DNA from: Macrobrachium rosenbergii
Taxonomy: Eukaryota > Arthropoda > Malacostraca > Decapoda > Palaemonidae
Length of the DNA: 64,000 nt
Assembly (NCBI RefSeq): GCF_040412425.1
Contig: NC_089766.1
Coordinates: 20,510,532 to 20,574,531, forward strand
Direction: 5' to 3'
The notes under the pieces are model-generated. The model had not been told where the DNA came from, did not search any database, and saw nothing but the letters and a program-made list of their open reading frames with translations. The translations under genes and the position numbers were made by a program. Below, one piece after another: positions 23,184 to 37,644 of this stretch. Position 1 is the stretch's first letter; the number at the start of each line of letters is the position of its first letter.

Positions 23184-26100
23184 GAGGGGGCTTGTTTTTT
23201 TTTTTTTTTTTTTTTTTTTTTACAGGGTTAAATATTAATCGGCATTACGGTGTTCAATACAGGTATTATGGGTTGGTGTAAATACCAGTACCTTGGATTA
23301 GTAAAGAAATTTAAGTTTTAATTTTAACGTTCGTTTACTTGGTGAAATATCGCGATGTTTTTAAAATATTTCGGTGTTAAGTTCTTGAATTGGTAAATCT
23401 CAACTGATACTATGAAAGTAACTGGAGCATGAATATTGATTTTAGTGTTTATTGATAATCGAGATTTTCAAATAGGTTCAAGCTTAGTGTAATGTAGGAA
23501 TATTAAACATATCCGGATATGTATGATATTTTCAAATAGAGGTTCAAGTTTAGTGTAATGGAGGAATATTAAACACTGTATTTGTAGAATAAAATTTGGG
23601 TTTTAAGGTCCTCAAAACTGTCTTGATAGTAACAGGATATCTCTGTTGTCTGATTGTTTAAAGTAATCCTTAAAATAAGAGACGGCTGCAAGCACTGCAA
23701 ATAATTTACCCCGTTAATAGTTAAACTTGTGTATATGGCTTCTGACTTACAGCAGATGCAATGTGATTGGGAATGGGCATATTCAGTTTTGCACAAATTT
23801 ACTTTGATTGGTAGTGGTTGGAGTTCTCATATTAATCGGAATATACTGATAGTTTTCGTTACTTGAGCCCTATACGTGAGACTGAGGTGGCAGTTGTGTG
23901 CAAATTACAGGATATATCTTGCTCTGCGGCAGATTTACCTTCGATAGTGACATAAACAGGTCGAAAGTTTAGCTTGGATGGTGGCTACTACAGCATATGA
24001 TAGTTTTTCAGCTGTCAGTTATGGCGCAGGAGTTTTATTTAACTTATTTCCTGTAATGTATCTTCATTAATTCGTAAGTTGAATTTAAAGTCTTAATCTT
24101 TTGGTTTTGGTCTGATTGACAGGTTTTTTCAACGTGTACAGAGCTCTCGGCAGTGTGGTACAGGGAGACAATTGAACAACTTGAGAATTTGGCTGTGTTG
24201 AGAAAATAATGTTGAAGCCTACTTAGTGTTGTCAAGCCTTGATATTGAAGACCCTCGTTGGGGGAGGAGTGCTGTCTTCTTCAGTGTTCGATTTTTGATG
24301 TAACCCTTTAATAGAAAACTTAAAGCTGCAGAACTAGCAACGTATTCTTAATCACTATCTGATCCTTATGTAATTATGAATAAAATTAAATTTAATGAAG
24401 TTTTCGTATCGAACGTTTTGACTAGGGATGATGTAATGCTTTGGTTGAACACTTCAGGTTTTCTTGTAAAGTTCAAATAATTCATGGAATTGTGTAATTT
24501 GGCTCTTAATCAAATGTATGTACCTTTAACATTTGTTTTAGTTATTAAAACAGTCCCTAGATGACAGAATTTTCTTGTGTAGGCCTAATAAATTAGATTG
24601 GGTTGGTTAAAAGGGACAGTAACTACTGGGAACTTCGATTTAAAAGGAAGCGGAAATTTAAATATAAATGTTCCAATTTAGAATTTTGAAAATTTAAGTT
24701 TAATAAGCTGGCAACAGTCTGTGGTGTAATTCAGCAAACGTGGGGTGGGGGGGTGTTTAAATATTCTGTGGCCATAATCTTTACTTTCTGAGAATGGAAA
24801 GTTCCAATGACCTAAATTCTTTATTCCTATTCTATGTACCATTGAAATTAAACTAGAATAGGTTGTCCTGTCCAGACAAGTATGCAGGTTTTTGAAATTA
24901 CGCTGAGACAGTTTAATAGGTAATTGCTGGATGGTTGGACCCCGAGAGAGATCCTTGTGTAAAGTTGAAGACTTATGACCTTGGTTAAACTCTCGACAGT
25001 CAAAGGGGAGTTTTGGAGAAAGTAAAATTCAGAACTTATGATCCTTTATAGTGTAATCACATCTGCTGTATATAGCAGATTTTATAGAATTAAATTGCTC
25101 CTAACATGATTCAAAGTATTAGGTAAAGTAATAAATTTGAGATGATAGAAATAAATTGCCAAAAAAATAACGTCCTAGTGGCAGTGGTTAAAGATTTCGC
25201 TGCAGGTTTGAGAGAACTGAACTAGCGATCACTAAATACCCTAATGCATTATACGTAGAACTAAAAACTTAACCCTGAATGATTTTAAAGATTACTTGGT
25301 TACACCGATGACTGGATGAGTTTTAGACTTTTAAGTTAGGAACAAAATTATTACAGTTTTTGGAATATACTGATCTTGAGCCTCTCGACAGGTCCGGTGG
25401 TGGTAGAGGAGTCTGTCACAAACAACCTGGGAGGAAGCAGGAAAGCACAGCCAAGGTTTGATTTTGGAAACCAACTGTCTACAGGTAACTAGAGAGTCAT
25501 CGCAGGTATTGTATGGTATGCCAATAAAACTGAATACTCAGTTTATAACTTGTATCCATTGCAACCGTGCTTGATGAGTATATATCGTTTAGTGTGAAGC
25601 AAAAAGTACCACTGAGTTTTTCTATGCCTTATTAATAGGTTAATGACTGAATTCTACTGAGTTGCTTTGGCTATAACGTCTTCAGTTTAAGGAAAAGATG
25701 TCTATTACTGAGAGGCTATTCCCTCATTTTTTGTTCATCATATATAACAGAAATCGGGAATTGGTCAATTATAACAGAGGTATATGATCCTGCAAATTCT
25801 TTCGCCAATTCTGAGGAGATACTTCATATCCTATAACTACTTGTCGAAATAAGCAGTTGTCTTTTTACTATCAATACTTCGTTCCCTCAAAGAAAGTGAG
25901 GGAATTTGAAATAACATTTTTGAAGACATTACAGAGTAGTACATAAATACTGTGCAAGCATACGGAGTTTTCTCTTTATCTGTCTCTCTCCCCGCTTGAC
26001 TTGTACACAAGCACACATTATAGAAAACCGACACAAAAAATAAATACTTTTAAGAAACGCGTAAATATATTTGCGGTCTCTAAAACTTGAGAAATGCAAA

Positions 26101-26269
26101 GGAACAAATCGGTCAGGTATACCCATATATATATTTGCATGTCCTCAAGAGAAATTCTATTTGCATCTGAAGTCCACCGAAACCACCACTACTCGACATT
26201 TGCCTCTGGTTTGGATGACGTGAAATCCACTTGGATTGAAAATCTGTCGCTTTGTGGCCGCGTCTCTTC

Positions 26270-26505
26270 TGCTCCACCCTGTAGGAGGTTAGTGTCGTCA
26301 GTGCATCTCATGGTGCACTGTAGATATTACTTATGGTTCTTAGCAGTGCCTTCGGCTCCTAGCTGCAAGCTCCTATCTCGTTCCTTCTACTGTACCTCCT
26401 TTCATATTCTCTTCCATCTTGCTTTCCACCCTCTCCTCATAGGTCCCAGTGCTTGACTTTTGGCCTGAATTCTGTATTCCATTCAATTCAATTCAATTCA
26501 TCTGC
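26270..26505 (+). repeat. SINE-like repeat, family A, copy 1
   Basis: It shares GTCAGTGCATCTCATGGTGC, CTAGCTGCAAGCTCC and GGTCCCAGTGCTTG with copies at 26952 and 27968. It ends in a short (ATTCA)n run. Part of the middle is missing relative to the other copies. Confidence 0.7.
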
Positions 26506-26951
26506 TCCAGTTGACGTCTGAATGAGCAGAGGAAAACATCAGACGTCTGTTGGAAGCGTCACTGTGTGTGTAAACAGAATGAGCAAGCATTGATTTGGCT
26601 TGTAGATAATTGGTCTGTTACCGAGTATTGTGTTCGTAATGGCGTAGACGGTGATGGATGCGAATCTGGTAATTCGGTTTACGGTTGAAGGAAGGTGCCG
26701 TATTCTAATTTTGAGGATGAATAAATGGCAGTTTAAAATTAACAAAAGTTGTTCACTGTTTTCACAGTGAATTGATGTAGGTGGCGCTTTACCTTATGCT
26801 GTCACAATAGAAGTGATATTGACGGTACAATCTGTCACGTTGGGGAATTGTCTCCTCCCTTCTCACGACTTTTCTCGGTGTAACAGCCCGACAGACAGCA
26901 ACATGAAGCTCCTTTATTTCAAACAATGCTGCCCCCAAACACACAAGGAGG
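26506..26951. other. No feature seen
   Basis: Sequence between two family A repeats. Nothing recognised. Confidence 0.4.
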
Positions 26952-27285
26952 TACCTTGTAGGGGGATAGCGCCGGCAGTGCCCCTCGCGCGGTGCGTTGT
27001 AGGCATTACTTACGGATCTTTGCAGTGTCTCTTCGGCCCCTAGCTACAACCCCTTTCTTTCCTATTGCTGTACCTCCGTTCGTATTCTCTCTCTCTCTGC
27101 CATCACGCTTTCCACCTTCTCGGACAGTTGTTTCATAGTGCACCTGCGAGGTTTTCCTTCTGTTACACATTTAAACCTTTGCTCTCAGTTAACCTTTCAG
27201 TGCTGAGTAACCTCATAGGTCCTAGCGCTTGGCCTTTGGTCCAAATTTATAATTCCAAATCCAATTCCATATTACGCCCAACGAC
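26952..27285 (+). repeat. SINE-like repeat, family A, copy 2
   Basis: The longest copy here. It contains the central block ending TTTCATAGTGCACCTGCGAG that copy 1 lacks, and it ends in AATTCCAAATCCAATTCC. Confidence 0.7.
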
Positions 27286-27875
27286 ACAAGAATCGTCTGG
27301 AAACGCCGACGACAAATTATGGCGTAATGTCCTCGCAATATTCTTCGGGACAATACAATGTCAGCTTTCCAGCTATATTTATCAGAACTCTGTCCGTAAC
27401 TTGTGTATAGAATTATGAACCATTTTCCATTATCAAACAAACATTTGAATGTATGTTAATCTCTATTTTATTTGCCTCGTGTCAGGGACTACGTTTCCAC
27501 TTGCCAAGACTCCCTGATAACGAGTTTCCACTAGTCCTGGATAAGAGCGTCACAAAGGTCCTTTTAGTGCGAAGAAGATCTCTCGAGGGTTACATACAGT
27601 TCTTCTATAGACAATTCAGTTTCAGTTTCAAATTTTAAACGATTTTTTGACATATATGACCTATACATCAAATGGGGTATATCAGCATGGTGTACACCCA
27701 CAAAATATTTTAACAACATAACTGATCTGTCGAGAAGTATGAGTGAGAGGAGGAAGGGGATCCTCGGAGGGAATTTAAAAATGTGCTTAACGTAGCCGAG
27801 ACGAAAAAAAAGGCGTCGTTTTCGGGAATTTTACCGATAATTTTAGATTCTCGTTCACTGTTCGATTGTGGTCTG

Positions 27876-27877
<2 letters not shown>
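27286..27877. other. No feature seen
   Basis: Between repeat copy 2 and the (GA)n array. Nothing recognised. Confidence 0.4.

Positions 27878-27940
<63 letters not shown>
27878..27940. repeat. (GA)n microsatellite
   Basis: A pure GA array just left of the third family A repeat. Confidence 0.95.
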
Positions 27941-27945
<5 letters not shown>

Positions 27946-27967
27946 GTAAAAGTAACACTTTCATAAG

Positions 27968-28260
27968 CGCCGCTGTAAGGGGTTAGTGCCGTCAGTGTGT
28001 CTCATGCGGTGCACTGTAGGCCTTACAAGGTCCTTTGCATCGTCCCTTTGGCCCCTAGCTGCAACCTCTTTTATTCTTTTTACTGTACTTCCTTTCATTT
28101 TCTCTTTCTTCCATCTTACTTTCCTTAACCCTCTCCTAACAATTGTTTCATAGTGCACCTTGAAAACCTTTTGCTGTCAGCTTCCCTTTCAACGATGAGT
28201 GACTTCATGGGTCCCAGTGCTTCGCCTTTGACCAAAATTCTGTATTCAATGCCATTTACA
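27968..28260 (+). repeat. SINE-like repeat, family A, copy 3
   Basis: Same layout as copy 2 (GTTAGTGCCGTCAGTG, CCCTAGCTGCAACC, GGGTCCCAGTGCTT), same strand. Three copies in 2 kb on one strand suggests local clustering. Confidence 0.7.
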
Positions 28261-28630
28261 AACATATCAACTTTTATGGTTTCATACTTCCACTAGTGTG
28301 TCCCCGAAATTTGTTCGTATGCTAAAAAGCAACAACTTTTTGTTTAAAGGTTTTCATGATTGACAATCTGCATCATCCTGATTGCATTTACAATATATCT
28401 TATCAGCATAAATGTCTGAAAAACGACGACCTTTGAGGTTTCAGGATCACGCAACTTGGTAGTTGCAGTTTTTTTTTTTTTTTTAATACTTGAACAGAAT
28501 AATTTTTGTCTGAAAAGTCTTGATTTTCCTGGTATTTAATATTTTATTTCATTTACATTTTTATAGAGATTTTGCTAGTGCACTACAGAGTCACCTTCAG
28601 TAAAATGAAAATTGAGTCCAGCAACTAAGC

Positions 28631-28633
<3 letters not shown>
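28261..28633. other. No feature seen
   Basis: Short AT-rich gap with a poly(T) tract near 28470. Nothing recognised. Confidence 0.4.
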
Positions 28634-28699
<66 letters not shown>

Positions 28700-28815
28700 A
28701 CACTCTCATCTCTATCTTTCTCACGGTATTCATGAGGACACTTTCCATCTCTATCTTTCTCAGTATTCATGAACTTTCTATCTCTCAGTATGCAATACCC
28801 TCTCTCTCTCTCTAC

Positions 28816-28860
<45 letters not shown>
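28634..28860. repeat. Two (CT)n arrays with an imperfect minisatellite between
   Basis: CT arrays at 28634-28696 and about 28799-28859 flank about 100 bp built from repeated CATCTCTATCTTTCTCA...GTATTCATGA units. Confidence 0.8.
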
Positions 28861-28861
<1 letters not shown>

Positions 28862-28862
<1 letters not shown>

Positions 28863-30010
28863 GAAGAATACACAAAAAAACACTCCAAATGTATACCATT
28901 AAAGCAAATACTAACAACGGCAACCTTCAGGCTAAGTGGTTCAACAAGAAATTAAAAAATAAAATGAGAGAAAGAGACAGATTGCACAAATCAATGAATC
29001 CACCCAACACCAGAGGAAGCAAGCAGGCATAAAGAACTTTTGCAGAATGGTGGACAAATTAGTAAGAAATACAAAGATAAATGAGGATAAAGAGTTGCAT
29101 CCAGTTTGTAAGTGAAACCCAAAGAGTTCTTTGCTCATGCTATTAGTAGGAAATAATAAAATAGCATAGGTCCTTAAGAGACAATAGAGGAAACCTAGTG
29201 AACTCCAGACTTGAAAAAAGGAGAGTTACTGAATAAGTTTTTACTAGTGTTTTCACAGTGAAGACACTACCAAATTCCTGAACCTGCTATTAAATATGAA
29301 GGGGGCAGAACTGCTCGACAAATGATATATACAGAAGAAGACGTTAAAAACAAATAGAAAAACTAAGCAAGTTCCAAATCTCCTGGCCCGGATGGCATTC
29401 ATCCAAGAGAAAATAAGAGGGTTAAAAAAGGAGATAGTTCCTCACTTATATAAACTCTACAGAAAACTGCAAAACAACGAAAGGCACCAAAAGGAAATTA
29501 TAGACCAATCTGTCTGACGTCACCCTTGTAATATTTTTGAGTCCATAATTGCAGATCAAAGTGTGGATCACATTGATAGAAACAACCTGTTGTTAAACAG
29601 TGAACACGGCTTCAGACAAAACAGATCCTGCTATATCAAACCTCTTGGAGTTTTCCATATGTTGGTATTTACGACAGTAATAGAGCAATAGATATACTCT
29701 ACTTAGATTTCCAAAGGCCTTTACAAAAGTTCCACACAAGAAACTAATGACAAAAGTTAGAGCTGTAAGAATTGCAGGAGAAAGAGCAGACTGGATCGAA
29801 GACTGGAATTATAATAGAAAAACAGAGTCGTATTAAACAGTGAAGAAGATCAGAATGGGCAGATGTGACAAGCAGAGTTCCCCATGGTTCTGTCCTTAGC
29901 CCGCTCTTGTTTTTGATTTACATTAATGACATAGATGTAGGCTTAACTAGTAGGATAGCCAATGGCAGATTACACCAAACTAGGTGTAAATGCAGTCGAC
30001 CCAGATACAG
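28862..30010 (+). pseudogene. LINE reverse-transcriptase pseudogene (CR1/Jockey class)
   Basis: Pieces in several frames give the expected order for a LINE reverse transcriptase: AKWFNKKL at the start, SPGPDGIHP, RPICLTS, GFRQNRSC, YLDFQ..F, VPHGSVLSPLLFLIYINDID, and an ADYTKLG (ADDTK-like) catalytic block with one Asp replaced. Frameshifts, stops and internal deletions are numerous. The usual C-terminal part is missing, and a minisatellite follows. No endonuclease domain is visible. It shares its 5' boundary next to (CT)n with the copy at 14120-14770. Confidence 0.75.
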
Positions 30011-30118
30011 TGGGATGGTCTTTAGTGAACCTGTTCAGGATGGTCTTTGGTGGACGGACCTGTTGGATGGTCTTTGGTGGACCTGTTGGATGGTCTTTTG
30101 TGGACCTGTTGGATGGTA
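30011..30118 (+). repeat. ~24-bp minisatellite
   Basis: About four tandem units of the type CCTGTTGGATGGTCTTTGG, drifting slightly. It begins where the LINE reverse transcriptase homology stops. Confidence 0.75.
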
Positions 30119-30785
30119 GTTTTCTCTTCGGAAAACTAAAGATCGAGAATAAAAGTGAGAAGGGCAACTGATGTTCGAGATACCAGAGTAAACTGAAGGA
30201 TTTTTCTTTGGCTGTGATAACAATACATATTGAACAGCCATTCAGATAAATCACTGGAAAAGATAAGAACTCAACCTTTTGCACGGGATTCTCCAGTTCC
30301 TTAGGCCACCAACGCTGATCGTCACATGACACCTCAATGTTTATTAATGCGACCCTATCATAGGTATGAGAACTTAGGCCATGTATATGCAAATTCTACA
30401 CTTGTTGGGGAAAGTGCTTTCTGGTAACCTATAGGGTTTGAAGAGTCGTTTTCTAGTCAGCGAAAGCTATTAGGTTTGTCAATTTAAGCAGGGGTTTAGT
30501 GGTGGAAGCATCTCTTCCCAGTCGTTAGCGATATTATATTCTGTGTATCATGGACCTTTTCAGAAGTTATGTATCCTATTAAGAAACGTACACTGCCATT
30601 TTTATAATCAGTTTCAGTAACTGTCAGTTTAAATTTTCTGTAGAAATTTCAACTGTTTTCATGCAGTGCGTTAGGTAATAAAAAAACGGATTTACTCTTT
30701 TTAATGATGTCTGTGATGAAATAACGAATATAAAGTCAACTATGAAATGAAACTTTAGTTTTTTTTTATCTTTTCTTAATTCACT

Positions 30786-30788
<3 letters not shown>
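30119..30788. other. No feature seen
   Basis: Unrecognised sequence between the minisatellite and a (TA)n array. Confidence 0.4.

Positions 30789-30872
<84 letters not shown>
30789..30872. repeat. (TA)n microsatellite
   Basis: A pure TA array abutting the 3' end of the minus-strand SINE. Confidence 0.95.
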
Positions 30873-30879
<7 letters not shown>

Positions 30880-30895
30880 CATATATATAGATATA

Positions 30896-31225
30896 TAGAA
30901 ATCATCAACACACAATCACGTGTGGAACAGAAATAAATTTCTGACTCACGTCGGGATCGAACCCAGGTCTCTCAGGTGGAAAGCAAGGGCGTTATCCACT
31001 GGGCCATACAAGCCTAAAAGAAGTTGGAACCTGAGAGCAACTGCACCCAAGGAATTACCTGGGCAAGCTAACTGCTTGCATACCAACGAGTTTTCCCAAC
31101 TTCCCGACTCAGCAATGACCCAATAGACAACATTTCATTCGAATTATCCCTTCTGAGTGAATAAGATAGAAATCATCAACACACAATCACGTGTGGAACA
31201 GAAATAAATTTCTGACTCACGTCGA
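30896..31225 (-). mobile_element. tRNA-derived SINE, family B, with duplicated tail
   Basis: On the minus strand the tRNA-like head (about 30958-31018) shows an A-box TGGCCCAGTGGATAA and a B-box GGTTCGATCC. It is followed by a 57-bp tail containing CACACGTGATTGTGTG. The same 57-bp tail recurs at about 31166-31222 without a head. The body between (31020-31145) is related to 51098-51245, so the two elements belong to one family. Confidence 0.7.
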
Positions 31226-32419
<1,194 letters not shown>

Positions 32420-32765
32420 CGCCGAAGTGTCTTCGGCGCAATCGAGTTTTCTGTACAGCGTATAATGCTGTATTAGCCGTGGCCCATAAAAGTTTCAGCC
32501 ACGGCCGGTGGTGTCCTGTCCTATAGCGTTGCCAGACGCACGGTCATGGCTAACTTTAACCTTAAATAAAATAAAAGCTATGAGGCCAGAGGGCTGCAAT
32601 TTGGTATTTTGATGATTGGAGGGTAGATGATCAACATACCAATTTGCAGCCTTCTAGCCTCAGTAGTTTTCAAGATCTGAGGCGGACAGAAAAAAGTGTG
32701 GATATAAAAAGTGGGGACGGACAGACAGAGCCATCTCAATAGTTTTCTTTGCCAGAAAACTAAAA
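32420..32765 (+). repeat. Interspersed repeat, family C (GCGCCGAAG hairpin), copy 1
   Basis: It starts with GCGCCGAAG TGT CTTCGGCGC, a perfect 9-bp hairpin. It then has CTGTACAGCGTATAATGCTG and GAGGGCTGCAATTTGGTAT, and ends near AGTTTTCTTTGCCAG. The same sequence in the opposite orientation is at 54680-55030. I recognise it as common in decapod sequence; its class is uncertain. Confidence 0.7.
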
Positions 32766-33414
32766 CTAAAGAAACTGGTGCCCATAACCATCCTTTCCTC
32801 GGAGGTTGATTGCAGGTTTACTTTGTTTGTGAGACACGCAAACAACCACTTGCGCTATGAGAAACAGACAGACACTTGAAAGAGATTAATTTTGAAGTAA
32901 CCTGATCCTCTAGTTTTTCTCCGCTGTAACAAAGAAAGTCACAAGATCCATAATCGTCTGGAGTAGCAACTCTGAGAGAAGAAGTAAAAAATTATCAAGT
33001 GACCCTTTGTAAAGCAGGTTTCCGCGACCTTTCCCTTATGTCTTCAGGAATCTTGAAGAACTCCTTAAGCCTCTCAAAAGGGAGGACTTGTCCATCCAAT
33101 TAAGGCATAAGGGTCATGTGAGACAAAGCTAAGACATTCTTAAGAATTTTTTAAACATTTCAGTAATAATTGGTCTAAAATCAAAGACGAAGTCTCGTAT
33201 GTGCTTTCTGGGGAGTAAACGACTCCGATTGACGAAAAATTGAACGAAACAGAATCCTCAGAGCCAGAATGGATTCCATTCTTGTGCAAGTGTAAGCAGA
33301 CAGACATATTAAGCTTCCAAAGGCCAGCTGGGAAGTCACAGCAAAGAATAATTGCTTTTGCCTTTCTGTTCGTTTCTTGTGTTGAATATTTACCTCAGGA
33401 TAAAACTTCATTGT
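32766..33414. other. No feature seen
   Basis: Nothing recognised before the mirrored palindrome. Confidence 0.4.
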
Positions 33415-33556
33415 ATACCTGCGCCGATCAGATTGGCTCCCACAGCATCAAACCAAACTCACTTTTTATTCCTCAAGAAGTTGATAACTTTGTTAACTTT
33501 GGCTGGGTCAGTAGCTATAAATCCCTACCACAAGGTTTGCAAGTTTGATAGCCTTT

Positions 33557-33558
<2 letters not shown>

Positions 33559-33632
<74 letters not shown>
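33559..33632. repeat. (GA)n microsatellite, left arm
   Basis: Mirrors the (CT)n at 34818-34861. Confidence 0.95.
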
Positions 33633-33637
<5 letters not shown>

Positions 33638-33664
33638 TAATCCCTATGACACCCACTTACGTGA

Positions 33665-33790
<126 letters not shown>

Positions 33791-34107
33791 AGATTCTGCT
33801 GGTCACTTTTGACCCGATAAATATGTAATTGCAATAGCCGAAACGTCCCCTTAACTTCTCGAATTCTCCACGCTTTTTTGGATACGCCAGTTCCCTAATC
33901 ACAACTAGGTCACATTGCCGACCTGACCACATGAAGGATAAAAGTTTCCCGCTCCCGAACATCACAATATCTTCATATTTTTTGCACTTGGATCTTAAGG
34001 CTTTGTAGTGACAAGCGTATCCAAAAAAGCGCGGAGAATTCGAGAAGTCAAGAGGGCATTGTGGCTATTACAATTACATATCTATCTGGTAAAAAGTGAC
34101 CAGTAGA

Positions 34108-34775
<668 letters not shown>

Positions 34776-34811
34776 ATTATTTCGTACACTAAGTGGGTGT
34801 CATATAGTTTA

Positions 34812-34817
<6 letters not shown>

Positions 34818-34861
<44 letters not shown>
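34818..34861. repeat. (CT)n microsatellite, right arm
   Basis: Mirror partner of 33559-33632. Confidence 0.95.
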
Positions 34862-34862
<1 letters not shown>

Positions 34863-35496
34863 AAAAGCTATCAAACTAGCAAACCTTGTGGTAGGGATTT
34901 ATAGCTACTGATCCAAACAAAGTTAACGAAGTTATCAACTCCTTGAGGAATAAAAAACGAGTTTGGTTTGATGCTGTGGGAGCCAATCTGATCGGCGCAG
35001 GTATAGAGCGGGCTTCTTGGTTCTTGTGGTCATTCAAGATATGAAACGGACAATCACAAAACATAATCAAAGTTTTTGACGCTTTTGCATATGGTATTCA
35101 TCGTATGATATAAAATCCGTAACAAAATATTATTGTCCTGTGGTCTAAGCCTCCTATTCTACACAAAGACTTTTCCCAGAAAATGCTTGTTTCATCAGGT
35201 GATCGTGAGTACCTTTGAAGTGAATATGTCCTCAAGACATTTGAAAACAGTTCAGTATTTTGGCTCGTTTAACATTCAGATTTGTTTACAGATGTGAAAT
35301 GTAAAAATAAAAAAAAAACTGATTTTTTGTTAATTCCAGCACAAAATCATTTTGATCAATTTTAAAACATTCGGCGGTACCGTAACGTTCTCAAGATTAC
35401 GGAAATTTAATTGGTTATGACTCAGAGGTTTTCCGTATCAATAGTTTTCGAGAAATGACAATGATAAATCTGAGATAAATCAACCTAGTCTAACTG

Positions 35497-35610
<114 letters not shown>

Positions 35611-35722
35611 GTGTATGTATATTGCTCTCTGTATTTTTGCTGTATTATATACGCCATATTCAAGGTCATTGTGATTAATCCTATGCTAATCATTATGTCT
35701 TGTTATTACCTTTACTCTTTTC

Positions 35723-35727
<5 letters not shown>

Positions 35728-35799
<72 letters not shown>
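35728..35799. repeat. (GA)n microsatellite
   Basis: Pure GA array. Confidence 0.95.
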
Positions 35800-35802
<3 letters not shown>

Positions 35803-36387
35803 GTTCTTCCATTTGAAACTTTACCAAATGGTAACACATACTCTAACGTAAATACGATGCATGTCCATCTCTTTTCAGTCTTCATCCTCAAACGTATTTT
35901 TTTTTTTATGTAAAATATAAAAGTCAAATAATTAAACCGGGAGAGAGAGAGAGAGAGGGTCGTCTCTCCCCTTTTCCCATTCTCATTGCACGGGACAAAG
36001 GAAGAGTAAAATAAAGTTGACATACGAAACCCTCTTGAACTGTATTTTTATATCTCTCCCTCATATAATTTTTAGAGCATTTTTGGCCCAAATGAAGTGA
36101 CACAACCGTTATCGTCTCTTCCGACGCGGAGGCACAAAAGGGGCCGTAATCACACCTCTCTTCAGGCTCTTGCGGAGTTGTGCTACAACTGCAAAGATTC
36201 TTTGTTTCCTTTTGTGGCTTTTCGGAATGAAGACGGGGAGAAAAAAAAAAAAAACCCGTGAAAGAAGTTTACGAACTGGGAAAAACAAAAGATAAAAACC
36301 ATTACGTTAATCATTGAGTATCCCAATGAGAGAATAATTTTAGAATTCTGTCCCTTTAAAGATTGTTTTATTTCAGTGTTCACGCTA

Positions 36388-36389
<2 letters not shown>

Positions 36390-36441
<52 letters not shown>
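36390..36441. repeat. (ATT)n microsatellite
   Basis: Trinucleotide array followed by a short GCT/GTT-rich run. Confidence 0.95.
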
Positions 36442-36976
36442 GCTGCTGTTACTGTTGTTGTTTTTCTATTTGTCACATTTCTTGCCAAATATCTTGCTCA
36501 TCAGCGTTATTCAGCCTTAGCGATTTATGTCTGATAGAAGAACAAGGGAACATTTGAGCTATAAGTTTTGAGTTAAAGTGATATTTTCATTTACCCAGTT
36601 ATCAGAGGCAGGTTAAAAAATCAATGTGTTAGAAAAACTAGTCAAGGAATTTTCATTTAAAAATAAAAATTACTAGTTACAAAACCTGATAAAGCGTTAA
36701 CCCGTAATCCATAAAGTGACAAAACTATTCTTGAATGAAAAGTTTTTCTCATTTACACCGTTACAGTATATAACAAAACTCAATTATTAAAAGAAGTGTT
36801 ATACCCTAATAGAATTCTGTTCCTAAGCAACCCTCATTGGATATCACTGCTGAATGCATCCACACAAACTGGATAATTATAACATCACCTGATATGGAGC
36901 AGACTATGCGAGAATTTGTTTGGTTAATACTTTTAGCAGAAGATTATTTCTTTTAGCAAATACAAAACAAAATCAA

Positions 36977-36979
<3 letters not shown>

Positions 36980-37071
<92 letters not shown>
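36980..37071. repeat. (TA)n microsatellite
   Basis: Pure TA array followed by a short GT run. Confidence 0.95.
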
Positions 37072-37072
<1 letters not shown>

Positions 37073-37644
37073 TGTATATTTGTGTGTGTGTGTCAATGTT
37101 AGACACGAGGAATAACGTGCTTTTTCCAATGGCTTCTGTAAAGAATAAAAAAAACTGATTTGGACCTGTAAGACAAGTTTCAGATTACCTTATTATTTAG
37201 AATCTAAGAATTGTAAACAAAATTCTGTTTTCGCTTCCTTTGCATTGCCCATTAGCATTCAAGAGACCTAAGGCGTATATTACCGCTTTAATTAAAAGTG
37301 GAAACTATTTTATTAGCAAAGCCCATTTCAACGACTTTGATACCTAATGCACACTGCGGAAGAAACCTTTCTGTCTTTTAGGGAAACGAATCAAAGAATG
37401 AAACTGCCCATTCATCAGTCCCTCTCAAAGATGACACGCGGTGGACAGAGATGATATCTCGAGAGAGAGAGAGCCAGGGTTCACGAGGATATAAAAGCTC
37501 GCATTAATTCATTTATTCAAAGGAAGACGGAGAGAATGACACGAATTCCTGACGCAGGGAGCTCATCAACAGAATCCTCATCGTAAACCCAAATCTTGAC
37601 AGTTTCAGTGCTCAGTTTATGTGAGAAATGATATTAAATAGACC
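37072..37644. other. No feature seen
   Basis: Nothing recognised. Confidence 0.4.

Noticed and set aside
26094..26456. 120-codon open frame
   Set aside because: It overlaps the SINE-like repeat at 26270, so it is a chance frame.
27453..27638. 61-codon open frame with FPLVLDKSVTKVLLVRRRS
   Set aside because: Short, isolated and without a recognised motif.
30958..31018. Possible tRNA gene on the minus strand
   Set aside because: Both internal boxes are good, but it is joined to a repeated SINE body and tail with a second copy family at 51.0 kb.
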